From the NCBI GenBank assembly GCA_004802725.1, contig SGPM01000079.1:1-64000 (forward strand): a DNA stretch of 64,000 bases, in the 5' to 3' direction. The translations under genes and the position numbers were made by a program. This document shows positions 35,341 through 47,500 of the stretch, in pieces. Origin of the DNA: Antrodiella citrinella. Taxonomy: Eukaryota; Basidiomycota; Agaricomycetes; Polyporales; Steccherinaceae. The notes under the pieces are model-generated. The model worked only from the letters and a program-made list of their open reading frames with translations. It was not told where the DNA came from and ran no database searches. Within the stretch, counting starts at the first letter, position 1. The number at the start of each line of letters is the position of its first letter.

Positions 35341-36874
35341 TGTCTCGCACTAACACAGATCACTTTGGTCAACCCCCTCTCCCGACGAAGCTTGGGCGGT
35401 ACCGCCAACTCTCGCCTCGCGCTGGAGTGCATGTGTCGCCCATCGTCCTCGGTGGCATGAGTCTTGGGAGATCAGTGGCACAAGATCGGATGTGGATCTA
35501 TGAGCAAGGAGGACAGCTTCAAGCTCCTCGACGCTTACTACGGAGCGGGTGGTAACTTCATTGACATGGCCAGCAACTAGTACGTCGTTCTCTCTGTTTT
35601 TCTGCGTTCTTGTTTGTACTGATGCGACTCGTTCTACAGTCAGGATGGAACTTCAGAAAAGTTCATCAGTGAATGGATGGAAGTGCGCGGCATTCGCGAC
35701 CAGATCTTCATCGCTACAAAGGTATGTTACACATATGATCTGCTTGTAATCCCGTCGACTCACGGCGATTCTGCAGTACACGAACAACATTAACATGGGC
35801 GAAGAAGGCGAGCAGACCGATCAGAAGGCCATGTACGTGGGCAACAACAAGAAGTCGCTGCGCTTGTCGATCGAGCAGTCCTTGAAGAACTTGCGCACCG
35901 ACTACATCGACTTCCTCTACGTCCACTGGTGGGACTACACGACCTCTGTTGAGGAGGTGATGGACAACCTCCACAACCTCGTCGTTTCTGAGAAAGTCCT
36001 CTACTTGGTGCACTCATCTTTCAATTATACTCCGCTTTCTCCGTCGCTCACGATTTCACACTACAGGGTGTCTCCGACGCCCCCGCGCACATCGTATCTG
36101 ACGCCAACAACTACGCCAAATACAACGGCAAGACGCCGTTCTCTGTCTACCAAGGCCGCTGGAGCGTCTTGTACCGCGACTTCGAGCGCAAGATCCTGCC
36201 GATGTGCCGCAGAAGATGGAAATCACGCCGTGGAACGTGCTCTGTGGTGGTAAGATCTGCTCAGATGAGGAGGAGGAGCGCAGACGCCAGAGTGGCGAGC
36301 AAGGTGAGCTGCCATCTTCGAGCCTTTCTGGTAGCGGACTTTGCTCTAAAATTATGTCGAGATAGGTCGTACCGTCTTCTGTCAAGCTTGGGAGCGTGAC
36401 GAGAATGAGACCAAGATGTCCAGGGCCCTTGAGAAGGTCGCAAAGGAAGTTGGCGCGAAGCACGTCGCTTCGGGTGCGTACAATTTCTGAACTGTACAAT
36501 GCCCAGTCCAGGCTGACGGAGTCCTTCCTTAGTTGCCATCGCCTACGTCATGCAGAAGTCTCCTTACGTCTTCCCCTTGATCGGTAGTCGCAAAGTCGAG
36601 CATCTCATGAGCAACTTGGAGGCTCTCGACATTGCGCTGACACCGGAACACATCCAATTCATTGACAACGTTGTTACGTTCGACATTGGGTTCCCCTACA
36701 GCTTCTTCGTGAGTACATTGCATTATAGACCTTGGCAATCAGAGCAGAACGTGAGATTGACCAACTCTGATTTAGGGCTCGCCGGATTCCGACTACCCCT
36801 TCCTCTACAAGACCGCTGGCCACTTCGACAGGTGACCCGTTGCGCAGCCGATTCGCCCCGCTCCTACGGAGTGA
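35341..36874 (+). pseudogene. Aldo-keto reductase (aryl-alcohol dehydrogenase / norsolorinic reductase-like), frame-damaged
   Basis: NADPH-dependent aldo-keto reductase of the AAD14/NorA type, acting on aromatic aldehydes or alcohols. The start MSRTNTDHFGQPP is at 35341. The catalytic tetrad can be seen: Asp in NFIDMAS, Tyr at the exon junction (SNYQDG), Lys in FIAT-KYTNN and His in LYVHWWDYT. Later blocks are [79 protein letters not shown] and HFDR. Three defects exist. One extra G in the GGG at 35466-35468 shifts frame between GGMSLG and DQWHKIG. A shift of -1 (or +2) near 36207 separates ILPMCR from KMEITPW. A TGA at 36833-36835 stands where relatives have the Trp of DRWPVAQPIRP, with homology (PVAQPIRPAPTE) continuing to the stop at 36872. 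Introns are regular, so the copy died recently. Confidence 0.8.
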
Positions 36875-37238
36875 AGATCTTATTGCGCGACCTTCTCGAC
36901 GAGCAACTGGACATTGACACTGCGCAAAACACCGAACCACAGGTGGGGCGTGTTGTGTGATTGCAGCGCTCCAGATGAGATTCATGGGATGTAGTCAACT
37001 TATCCGCTTTACTGTCAGCCACTGCACACATAATACATTTTCGGTGTAACGAAACCACATTGAACGAAGCCTGAGAGGAACCGAAGCTCGTGACATTATG
37101 GGTTCTGAGAGTTTGAGTCTAAAACATCGCAGTACAGATGATCCGAGTATGATACACATAGTTACAGCCCAGTCAATGCGCCGATTATGATGTGCATAAC
37201 GCGTGTCGTATTACAACTTTTAAAACACTAATTTACGA
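36875..37238. other. Intergenic between convergent genes
   Basis: A 364-bp spacer between the 3' ends of the reductase pseudogene and the epimerase-like gene. No gene or clear structure seen. Confidence 0.5.
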
Positions 37239-38672
37239 TCAAACTTCCATCCAGTGCGCGCCGAAGTCCTCCTTTTGAATGGAGATCACCTTGATGGACT
37301 CGTCAATGCTGTCCAAGAACTCCGGGACAGTGTGAACCGGCGCCCACCCGAGCGATCGCGAACGAGCGTCGGTGGTGCGGGAGTTGATGGCGAACGCGTT
37401 GAGGATAGGCCACTGCGAGGGATGTCATCAGTAAGTAGCCCATCAAGAATCAGCTGCGAGGAAGACATACCTTGGCTATTTCCTCCGGGGTGAACTCAGT
37501 GATGTCGGCGGTCTTCGTCAAGCCATACTTGTGCATGGCGTGGGCAATCCTGCTAAGGTACTCCTTGGAGACGACGTCACCATTGGCAGAGAAGTAGTAA
37601 GCTTTCCCGCCAGCGATCTCCTTGTGCTTGATCACGACGGTGTTGAACATTGTGACAATCAACTGAGCGACTGGAAGGGAAAATTATTGGAGTCAGCATC
37701 CGACTCGGCCACCGCCACCACGCGACGTACGATCATGCACCTCGATGGTACTCCAGGCATTGAGCTGGGGCCCGACAAATCCGAACACACCGCGACGCTT
37801 CACAATTCTGCTGAGCAACTTGATGCTGGAAAACGCGGGGTTCTGGAGTCCAGCGTCGACGAATCTACCAGTAGCCAAGCCCCAAATGAGGGGAGGCGCG
37901 AGAATGTAGGACTTGAGGAAGCCTGTATCAAAATGAGCACGCAAGTCGTGACGTATTCTGTCCGACTGACCTTGTTCGTGCGCCTCGGCGAGGGGGATAT
38001 CCGACGTTGCGATGAAACGCTTCAACCGGGAGGTTCGCGAGCGTCGTTGCGTCTGCTAAATCGTCATAAACCTTGTCGTTCAGATGTTGCCCACCAGCGA
38101 AATCAGCAATAATAGCTGCGGAATGTATCAGTTGGTGGCTAAGCATCAGTTTCCGTCATGTCCGCATACCTGAGCCAGACTATGAATCTAATGAGCGGGA
38201 TATCGCGAAACACAACAAAATACGACACTCACAACATGGATGACAACCGGAGCCGTTTTTGTGCTTGCGTACCGCTTTCTGGCACCGTCGATGATCGCTT
38301 GCGTCATGGGCAAGTCGTCAGATGAGGCCTATAGGGGGTGGGTGAGTCACAGCAGTGCGAGTGAGTCTCGTGAACACGTACAATATTGAAGACAACGTCG
38401 GCAATAGAGACAGCTTCTTCAAGCTTGGAGAACGTGCCAGAGATCGCTTTCACGCCAAGGGCGGTGTTATTGATGTCACTGGCCTTCTCCTCAGAACGGA
38501 CGAACGCGGTAATGTCGAACTGCGAGGCGTTGGGATGGGTTAATAGAGCCTCGAGGAGAGTTCCTCCGAGGTAACCTGTAAGGGCAGACTGTCAGGCTGA
38601 CAAAGACGATGGGCAGAATGTGCGATGCTCACCTGTGAGACCGAGAAAGACGATACGAATGTTTGAGGACAT
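37239..38672 (-). pseudogene. NAD(P)-binding epimerase/NmrA-like protein, one frameshift
   Basis: Extended or atypical short-chain dehydrogenase fold. Eight exons: 38672-38633, 38575-38382, 38328-38233, a 10-nt exon 38179-38170, 38115-37971, 37922-37731, 37670-37471 and 37412-37239. The Rossmann start IRIVFLGLTGYLGGTLLEAL is followed by FDITAFVRSEEKA, ADVVFNIASSDDLPMTQAII, VVIHVSGS, YDDLADATTLANLPVEAFHR, FLKSYILAPPLIWGLATGRF, VHDLAQLIVTMFN, KAYYFSANGDVVS and the end FGAHWMEV. In exon 5 the frame changes between HRNV and DIPLAEAHEQ because of one extra G at 38001-38002; with it removed the length would be about 349 aa. All other joins are in phase. This may be a fresh pseudogene or a single base error. 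It converges with the reductase pseudogene. Confidence 0.75.
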
Positions 38673-39704
38673 GACAGTTTGAGCTGAGGACTCAGGAGTT
38701 GTGATACTGACCCCTGGTTATGGATCCGACTTCTTATCCTGCAGCAAGCTGCAACATATCAGTCGTGACGCAATATCCAAGACGTCTCCCATTGTCCCAA
38801 GATCTCCAGAGGTCTCCAGACGATCATGTCGTTTGCACCATATGGATGCGCATGTTCACGATGAATCTCGCTAATACTTACAACGGTCTGTTTCGGCACT
38901 CCTGTGATCTCTAGAATATCGTTGACGTCTACGCATAGTCAACTAGTCATGGGCGATATTGAATGTCTTGTGGAGTATATGCTGTTCAACGTTCAGCGGC
39001 GGTACACCTACCTCCGAAAGGCCAGTACTGACCTTCTGAATGTCCCGAGTCGCAACCCGAGTCGCATTATCCGCATTTTGAGAACAAAGTTGACTATTAT
39101 TCGACACTTTCTTGACTGTTTTGTCCCAAATCCAACTTACCGCGGTTCTAAGTACGATTGTCTAGTCTTCTCTGGTCTGTCGAATGATCTGCGTAATTTG
39201 TAAATTGTATCAGCGTCCAGCGAGCCAGCGTCAACGTTTTGATCACATACTACTGGGCCATCGCTCGACTTGTTCGCAACTTCCACCATCGAATGAATCA
39301 TCCTTGAACGTTTGAACATTCCTTGCAGCATCCAGACATGTTGGTTCCAGTGCACAGAGACGAGAGTGGGCGACTGTTGCAGCCGAGAATACCCCAGAAA
39401 TATGTCGGTTACCACCCTCACTGTATTAAGAATGTTGGTTGCTATCCCCGCTACTATCCGACGGTGAGGTCCTCACTTCTTTCGTCGAATTATGCTTTAG
39501 ACTCATACTCCTTCGTTCTCCTTTCCTTCCAGCTTTTTACCGCGGCGCGGGTTGTCATTCTTTTCCTGCAGCCAGTCTGCAAGCCATTCTTTTCAATTCT
39601 GCCACAGAGGTGTCCTAGCTGGCCCCGCCTTTTTATTACATCCTTAAGCTGAAGCTGGAGGATGCTTTGTTGCGAATATAAGAGAAACTGATCTCTCTCG
39701 ACCA
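38673..39704. other. Intergenic, about 1.0 kb
   Basis: Upstream of both the epimerase-like gene (minus) and the membrane protein (plus), so it should contain both promoters. Open frames of about 100 codons (38904-39203, 39323-39652) show no family features. A 5' exon of the next gene could lie here unseen. Confidence 0.4.
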
Positions 39705-42055
39705 ATGGGCACCATCTGTCTATCCCTTGCTCCCATTTTGCGTTGCCAGTCCCTCAACCGAATTCAGTCAGCAGTGCTCTTCATCCCCCCGGCGGTGGAG
39801 ATTATGTTTTCGGTGACTTTAGTGGTAGCTAAGAAGGGCAAGGACAGGTGCGTCGTGGCATGATTATACCTTTGCGCCATACTCACGATGAGGGTCGGTT
39901 TGTAGGGACCACTTGTTCCTCGCTGGCGAAGGTCTTGCTTATGCTATGCTGACACTCCTTGACTTGCTTACTCACCTTCTACCTGGTGTGAGCAACAACC
40001 TCGTGGTATTCAAAGCTCTGGACATATTTGTTGGTAAGCTTTGATGCGTCTGGGCCCCCTCCAACCTTTGAACTTTGCGATCCACAGGAGCACTCTCGTT
40101 CGTCCCCTTGCTGCTTTTCAGCTTGTTTCTACTGCGTTTCACCACTCGCGAAATCATCCCTTCCCTTCCCAAACGCTTCCAGCAAGTCGTCAAGTACACT
40201 TTGACCGTCTTGCCCTTCTTCGTAGTGCTATTCAATCAGCTTGGCTCATTCCTCACTATCTCATATCGTGAGTGCGGTAGTCTGTGATGACGCTCCTGTC
40301 TCCTTATCGCCATTCTCTCCAGGTGACTTGGACCATGCGGGGAAACCGATCATCGCAGTCGGATTTACCAACCCGACGGTCAGATCTTTTATGGATGGTT
40401 TGGTCCTAGTGCTCTTCGTCATCTTCCAAGCCCTCAACTTCTGTGGCGTATTCCTACGTCTTGTGAAAGCTTTCCTGAATCAGCGTCAGATCGATATCAC
40501 CGACAGAGGCGCTGACAATCAAGCCCATCTGTTTAATGGGCTCGGATGGATCGCCGCCGGGATCAAACTGGGTGCGGTGGAGGGGCTCATTGGGTTCGCT
40601 GCAGGTGGTTTCGGCGAAGCCCTCACTAGACGTATCCTCCGATTCTTGGGCAGGGCGTGTTTGATTATCGGTGTACTGAAAGGGTAAGTGTTCAACGTTG
40701 GCTAGGTTCGTTTGAACCCAAACTGACTCCTGTGATTTAGAGTGGACACCGTAGAGGACTTCAGACTCTTCCGTTTCCATGAAAAGAACCCAAGGCGTAG
40801 ATCTGCACTTCTCGCCTTGATATCCAACCCGCGCAACAGTACTTTCCAACAAATTGGAGGATACGATTTCCATCCAGGAATGGTCATCCCTGCCGCTATC
40901 GCCAGCATCACAACTGTACCGATCGCTTCTCCTTTGCTCTCACCGAATCGGACTCTCAATTACGGAGAGAAGAGCCGGTACTCAGAGATCAAGTTCACTT
41001 CGCCTTTGGTCTCCATTCGTCGAGGTCGCGGCCGTGCGCCCACCTTGGAACTGTCCAGAATCTCCGACCTCAACTTCCTCTCACCGTTCAGATCCACATT
41101 CGATCGTACCAGTAGTCGCACGTCGTCGATCAACCCGGAGAAACCGCGACCACACTCTGCGTTGTTATACACTTTCCCCAGTATGGCATCAGCTCTCACC
41201 TCGCCGTCACCAGCTTTGATTGGTAACCGGCATACTATGGCGGGCGTGTCCTCTGAGTACTCGCGACACAAGCCAAAACGGAGCAGCGTAACATTACCAA
41301 ATAGGACGTCTGCCGTCAGCACCTCGTCAGATTCCTTCGCAGTTGTTCGGTCCTTGGCCAATCAGTTCCCTGGCATACCACCCAGAGTCACGCCTGCCTC
41401 TCGCCAGTCGACGATCGATGATGCTCTGAAGCTCATGGAGGCTGAGGAGGAGCTGTACCCCGTTGTCGGCGTCTCCCGCACGATGAGCGATCGGAGTTCG
41501 AAGAGTGGGTTGGTCAGGAGAAGCAGCTCTGTGAAGCGTAAGCCTGTGCCGAAGCCGAAGGACAGGTCGCAAGATGAGAGCGTTCGAGGGTTCCCTCACC
41601 TGTCGGCTATCCCGCACGGGCACGCTCCCATCCGCACACCCGCAGCGTCTGAAGACGTTCACACCCACGACGTTCTACCTCCTCCGTCGCCTGTGTCCCC
41701 GAATATGCGTCGGTACACATCCCCGGAGACCCACGTCGTCACCGACTTCGACAACAACTTCCGGACGGAAAGGGAAACGGCAAGCGTCGGCGGGTCACCT
41801 CAGCGTCGATCAGAGAAAAGAGCGGCGCGCATCAAGAGCGTCGGGAGTGTCCCGCGCCGTCGCACCCCGGTGCCCACGCAGACCTTCACCCGCGAGAGCG
41901 CCGTCGCTGAGTGGTTCAGGTTGTCGCACAAGAGTCCTGAGGATGTGGATATGGAGGGATCGGACGCGAGCACGATTGTTTCGTTGTCGGATGAGAGGGT
42001 GAGGCAGTCGATGAGGTCGTTGGAGGCGGGAGAGAGTTACATTGACTATCGTTGA
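39705..42055 (+). CDS. Membrane protein with long disordered cytosolic tail, 708 aa
   Basis: Five exons (39705-39847, 39906-40033, 40088-40267, 40323-40683, 40741-42055) join in phase. The first 290 residues hold about six hydrophobic segments: SAVLFIPPAVEIMFSVTLVV, FLAGEGLAYAMLTLLDLL, ALSFVPLLLFSLFLL, YTLTVLPFFVVLFNQLG, SFMDGLVLVLFVIFQALNF and GAVEGLIGFAAGGFGEAL, the last before CLIIGVLKG. From about residue 290 the protein is hydrophilic, Ser/Arg/Pro-rich and probably phosphorylated (SDRSSKSGLVRRSSSVKRK, LPPPSPVSPNMRRYTSPE), ending SMRSLEAGESYIDYR. I do not recognise a named family; a plasma-membrane sensor or scaffold is a guess. ATG 39705 is the first in frame after a stop at 39645; a signal-peptide exon further upstream cannot be excluded. 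Confidence 0.7.
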
Positions 42056-42891
42056 GTATCGTCGGACCGTTCTGAAGCTTGAAGCTTGCTCGGAACCCGT
42101 TTGTTTTGTTCAGGTCTTACTGGGTGTCAGTCCTTGAATACTATGCAATACGCATCGCGCAATGGCGCGTTCGTCGTACACTTGTAGCAAAACCTGCGCC
42201 ATACAGAGGGTCGGATGTGGGAGCAACGACTTGTTTTGGTTCGTCAGAAACGATACTCATAGAGGCCCCCGTGCTGAGGAAATTAGTAGACTGCTTGAAA
42301 AACGAGCTCGTCGGTGCGTTTGGGGTGCTCTTGCAGCTCTTGAACTTCTATTGAAAGTCGTCAGTTGGTTGCGTGACAAAGTGGTAACGATGTTATGGTA
42401 CATCAGCGGATCAGGAAGCTCACAAGATTATAGAGAACATGGAGAGGATACACATCCCGGCATTGTTTTGGCGTACTTGACGACTCCGTGTGAACCGTTT
42501 CCGACAACATATATAGTCTGCAGGGCTTCATGCGTGATGATTCATGGCTCGACCTCTTCTACAGGACGCGATACCTTGTCGGTACAGTGCTGAGGAATGT
42601 CCTTGGATGTGAACGTAATTCAGCACCTTGTATCTAGGCTGGAGGCTACTTCGACAAGCCACCTAGCGTCCGCATCCTCCTGTGATTTCCTGTATTGAGC
42701 ACGGTCGGTGGTTTCCTCTTGATCAGGAACGACTGGGCACGGACAAAGTCCCGCACCACGTCGCGCTCTTCATGGTGCAGTAACAACAGGTGACCGTGCG
42801 CATCATCGCCATGCGCGCATCGTACATCGACTTGGCATCCGGAGTATAATCGATCGAACTCAATTCGATGAGACGTCGTCCGGGAATGTGC
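42056..42891. other. Intergenic, with a short minus-strand open stretch
   Basis: No confident gene. On the minus strand around 42660-42830 there is a coding-like run (GHLLLLHHEERDVVRDF, FLIKRKPP) just beyond the stop chosen for the neighbouring hypothetical gene. It could be an extra exon of that gene or chance. Confidence 0.4.
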
Positions 42892-43665
42892 TCATGAAGC
42901 CCTGGTAGAGAGCGTAGATGACCATATGGACTCCAGGTGGACATCGCGAGGCACCTGAGGCTGAGTTCCCTCGAGTTCAACCAAAGCCATGAACTGAAAC
43001 ACACGATGCACGATCAGTTGTTTGCGCAGTCTTTACACAGCAAGACTTACTACGTACCGATGTGTCCCTTCGGAGGTCACCAGTCAACTCAGATGCAATA
43101 ATGAAACCGTCTCCATCGACTTCCGAGGTCGCAAGAATAATGACATCCTTACCTGCTTCTGAAAAAAGAAAGAAAAGTCCCAGGGTGACTTTCTAATACT
43201 CGGAGAGATATTCATGACCTAAACACCGTCCAGTCCCCCTGAGAAATCACATTGATTCGGATCATACACGCCTTTAGTTATGGCTCGAAGACTGAGCGTA
43301 AGTTCCCCCGGTGCACCGTGACGGTACCACTGACAGCACATACCAGAACTCATTCTTCTGCGTCTGTACAAACATCCGAGTCGATATAGTCACCATCTTC
43401 AAACTGCTCAGCATTTCCAACTGTTTCGCATATATATGCTGGCTGAGATCGTGAGTCCGGGTTGCTTCGGCCTCATCATTCAACAAGGTTTGGAGCTCCG
43501 AGTGTTGTAGTTCCAACATCCTAGATTCCTCTTCTTTGTCAATCGACGGCGACATTCCGTCGCTGGCATATTCCATTGACGAATGTTGCATCAGTTGTTT
43601 CCAATCGATAGGCCGTCCGAAAACTATGCACGTAAAGTCCACCGCAAAGTGGAGAATAGCTGAAT
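42892..43665 (-). CDS. Unrecognised hypothetical gene (N-terminus uncertain)
   Basis: Four stretches chain in frame with normal introns: an exon beginning near 43665 (after a CAG acceptor) and ending at a GTGACT donor, an exon starting TGGTACCGT and ending at 43227, then 43158-43058 and 42993-42892. The protein has a Glu-rich helix (EEESRMLELQHSELQTLLND) and then compact, domain-like sequence (YRHGAPGELTLSLRAITKG, VYDPNQCDFSGGLDE, KDVIILATSEVDGDGFIIAS, MALVELEGTQPQVPRDVHLE). No family comes to mind. No ATG was found for the first exon, so at least one upstream exon is missing, or the gene is partial. Support is the coherent frame across three introns and the polar/hydrophobic pattern. Confidence 0.45.
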
Positions 43666-43950
43666 GGTTGCATTAACCCGACCTTACAGTTCTGGGGACA
43701 GAATGACTCGAGAGGTACACAGTATTAGTAAGAAAAATCCGAAAAATTTGTAGTGTTGCAACATTTTCAGTACATAGGTCATCGAACGGGAGCGGGTTTT
43801 AAATTATTACCCCATAGCAAGTCTACAGTCTTTCTAAGCCCGCGTCGAAGCCAGTGGGAGTACAGAGTGTTTGCGTGGACAATGTTACAATATTGGCCAT
43901 TCTTGTTGATTGTTGAGGTGTCGGACTTCAAATTGCTGAGAATACTGCGA

Positions 43951-44222
43951 TTCCGAAACGGGAAGGGATGCTCGTCGTGGTAATCACGCCGTCGTTCCGA
44001 AACGGCTTAACTACAGACGATCGACGCGGCAGCTCATCGGATTATTAAGGTTAGCCACGCAGACTACCGAAACGGGAAGGGATGCTCATGGTACTAATCA
44101 CGACGTCGTTCCGAAACGGGAAGGGATGCTCGTGGTAATCCCGCCGTCGTTCCGAAACGGGAAGGGATGCTCGTGGTAATCACGCCGTCGTTCCGAAACG
44201 GGAAGGGATGCTCGTGGTAATC
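43951..44222 (+). repeat. 41-bp minisatellite
   Basis: Units beginning ttccgaaacgggaagggatg and continuing ctcgtggtaatcacgccgtcg repeat with a 41-bp period at 44109, 44150 and 44191. A full copy at 43951, a broken partial copy at about 43992-44005 and a diverged copy at about 44066 lie to the left, separated by about 60 bp of unrelated sequence. Copies differ by single bases and a 3-bp insertion (ctcgtcgtgg). It lies about 300 bp before the PDR transporter ATG. Confidence 0.9.
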
Positions 44223-44517
44223 ATGATGCCGACGGACCGTGTCACTCCTAACCCCTGATAGTGTCCTGCCATTGGCCAATGTACCCGCCCGAGCGCAAGC
44301 CGAACCGATCTTTGATCGAAAATCTTAGATGTTCCTACTTGAGACAGGCCATGTCATGTTTCATTTTAGTGTGGCGTTATGTTCCTTCCCGCTTCACAAT
44401 GCGCGCATCTCCGCCGGCGATTGTCGGGTTATTCTGGATAGAGACATGACTTAATTAGCGCATTGGCATAGGTTCGAGTTTTCCAAGTTTTCCAACTTGA
44501 ACCCACTCTTCTCAGTC

Positions 44518-47500
44518 ATGGCCGACGATGCAGCCCATAGGCAGTCTCCCGGCCGCAAACATCGACTTAGCGATGCCCGCTCAGTTGATGTCGACTTCTT
44601 CGACCCAGAAGGGGTCAGCGAATTACGAAGGGAATTGAGCCGTGCTTCTGAGGGGCAGCTTGGTACGCAAGCTAAAGACTTCGAGTCCGAGTCGAGCCAT
44701 ACGGTGCATGAGGAACCGTTCAACCTGGAGACCACTTTACGAGGCATCATGGAGAGGTGAGTACTCACAGTCCTTTTGAGACACAGGATACTGAGTTTGA
44801 CAACCAGGCTGGATGAGTCCGACATTCAGAGGCGCGAACTCGGCGTCATGTTCAAGGACCTACGCGTCGTCGGTCTGGGTGCAACGGCATCACATCAAGC
44901 TACTCTTGGTTCTTTCCTGAATCCTTTCAATATTTCCGGCGCCATCAAGCAGTTCAGACATCCTGTACTTAGGGATATTCTGCAAGGATTTGAAGGCGTC
45001 GTTCGTCCGGGGGAGATGCTTCGTAAGCCTACAGCGATCCACACTCATCGGCTATCTCTGACGCATTGTTTGTTATGACAGTTGTACTTGGTAGCCCTGG
45101 CGCTGGTTGCACGACATTGTTGCGCGTTCTAGCCAATCAACGACATGAATATCATTCCGTCGAGGGAACCACACACTACGACTCATTCAGTCCCGCCGAC
45201 ATCGAGAACCTTTACCGCGGCGATGTTCAGTATTGCCCAGAAGACGACGTCCATTTCCCCACCCTCACTGTTGAGCAGACGCTGACCTTTGCTGCGAAGA
45301 CGCGTACTCCACACAAGCGGCCCGATGAAGAATCAAGAGACGTCCATATCAAACGCATGGTACATATCTTGACGACCGTGTTCGGACTTCGTCATGTCCG
45401 GAATACGTTCGTCGGAGATGCGTCAATACGGGGAGTATCTGGTGGTGAGAAGAAGCGAGTCAGTATCGCCGAGACTTTGGCAACACTGAGTCGTCTTACA
45501 TGTTGGGATAAGTGAGTATTCCTCGTGCTTAGCGATCCCACAGGAATGCTAACGTGCGCCTGATTCTAGCTCTACACGAGGTCTCGATGCTGCCACAGCC
45601 TTAGAATTCGTGCAAGCTCTCCGCATTACCACGGATATTGGCAACCAGTCCACCCTCGTATCGATATATCAAGTCGGAGAATCCCTCTATCGCCTGTTCA
45701 ACAAGGTATGCGTCATCTACGAAGGTCGGATGGTGTACTTCGGCCCCGTCGAACGGGCCCGCCAGTATTTCATCGATATGGGATACGAACCCGCCAACAG
45801 GCAAACCACTTCTGATTTTATCGTCGCAGTCACTGATCCCAACGAACGTATTGTTCGCGTCGGGTTTGAGAACAAGGTCCCTCGTACCCCCAGCGAATTT
45901 GCCGATTACTTCCAGAAGTCGCAACTTGGCGCGGATAACCGGGCAGATATCGACTCCTATGAACATGAGCACGTAAACAAGGACCACAAGAGGAAAAGCT
46001 ATCGCCAGAGCGTCGTTCAAGATCACGCACGTCACACGCGTCGCCAAAGTCCTTACATTACATCCATTCCAATGCAAGCGAGGGCTTTGATGATCAGACG
46101 AGTGCAGATCCTCAAGGGCGGCTTCCTTGCACCTCTAATTGAAATGATGTATGTGATTTTTCACTCGTCGTTTTATGATCATTTTGACATTGTTCATAGG
46201 TCGTTCGTATCTCTAGCCATCATTATTGGTACTATATACTGGCGACTTTCCGACCAAACTAGCACCTTCTTCTCTCGTGGTGGTGCTGTATTCTTGTAGG
46301 TCATCCCTCCATTTCCGCCGTTATTTGACGGATACTCACCATTGTACACAGCTCGCCTCTGTTCTCCGCTGTCCTCACTATGGCTGAAATTTCAGCACTC
46401 TATACGCAACGGCCGATCATTCTCCGTCAGTCAAGAGCAGCTATGTATCATCCTTTCGTCGACGCGCTGGCCCTTACCCTTGTGGATATGCCTATCACAT
46501 TTTTCATCATCACCATGTACTCCATTGTGCTGTACTTCTTCGTGGGTTTACGACAAGAAGCGGGGAATTTCTTGTGAGCCGTGGTCTGTTTCATTCATTG
46601 CATGACGCTTACCATCCCTCTCCAGCTTCTTCCTGTTGGTTGTCTTCCTTATGACTCTCACCATGAAAGCGTTCTTCCGCACACTTGCTGCAGGGTTCGC
46701 GTCTCCTGCTCCTGCACAATCGGTTGCTGGTGTCACCGTCCTCGGAATAATAGCATACACCGGCTATACGATCCCTCAACCCTCTATGATCGGCGCCCTG
46801 AAATGGCTGACGTGGATCAATGTGCGTATTCAGCATGTCTTGCCCCTGCTCCTGCGACTGACTATCTGGTTATGATCAGCCTGTAAGATATGGTTTCGAA
46901 GCGCTCTTGGTGAACGAGTTCCATGCGTTGACCGGGCAATGTTCCGTCCTCGTGCCTTCGGGTCCTGGATACGATGGGATTACGGCTGTCAATCAAGTAT
47001 GCAATACGGTCGGATCCATCACTGGTCAGACAGTCGTCAGTGGAGATCGATACGTTGAAGAATCTTTCGCTTATTCCTTCAGTCATATGTGGCGGGTAAG
47101 CGAATTGCGACTGCTTGCTGTTGTATACGTCGTCTCATGTTTTCTACTAGAACTTCGGCATCCTTGTTGGGTTCAACTTATTCTTCATCTTCACCTATCT
47201 CTTCCTCACGGAGTTCAGTTCGAGCTCTTCCCGTCAATCCTCCGCAATGCTGTTCAAGCGCGGCTCTAAGCCCTCAGTTCTCCAGGAAGCTGAGGCCGAG
47301 GTCAAGAGTTCCGACATCGAGAAGTCTACCAGTTCCACGGGGTCCAGATCTTTTATAAAACAAAAAGATAGATCGCGTGTATCTGTAGTCGAAGCTCCAG
47401 CAATGACTGACGTCTTCTCATGGCAACACTTGAACTACACTGTTCCCCTCGGACGTGGAAATCAGAGAAAGCTATTGGACAATGTCTCGGGGTATGTTGC

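Noticed and set aside
43951..44222. CRISPR-like array
   Set aside because: Direct repeats are head-to-tail without unique spacers and the host is a eukaryote; this is a minisatellite.
44497..44517. Upstream start for the PDR transporter
   Set aside because: The codon at 44497 is TTG; the first ATG in frame is 44518.
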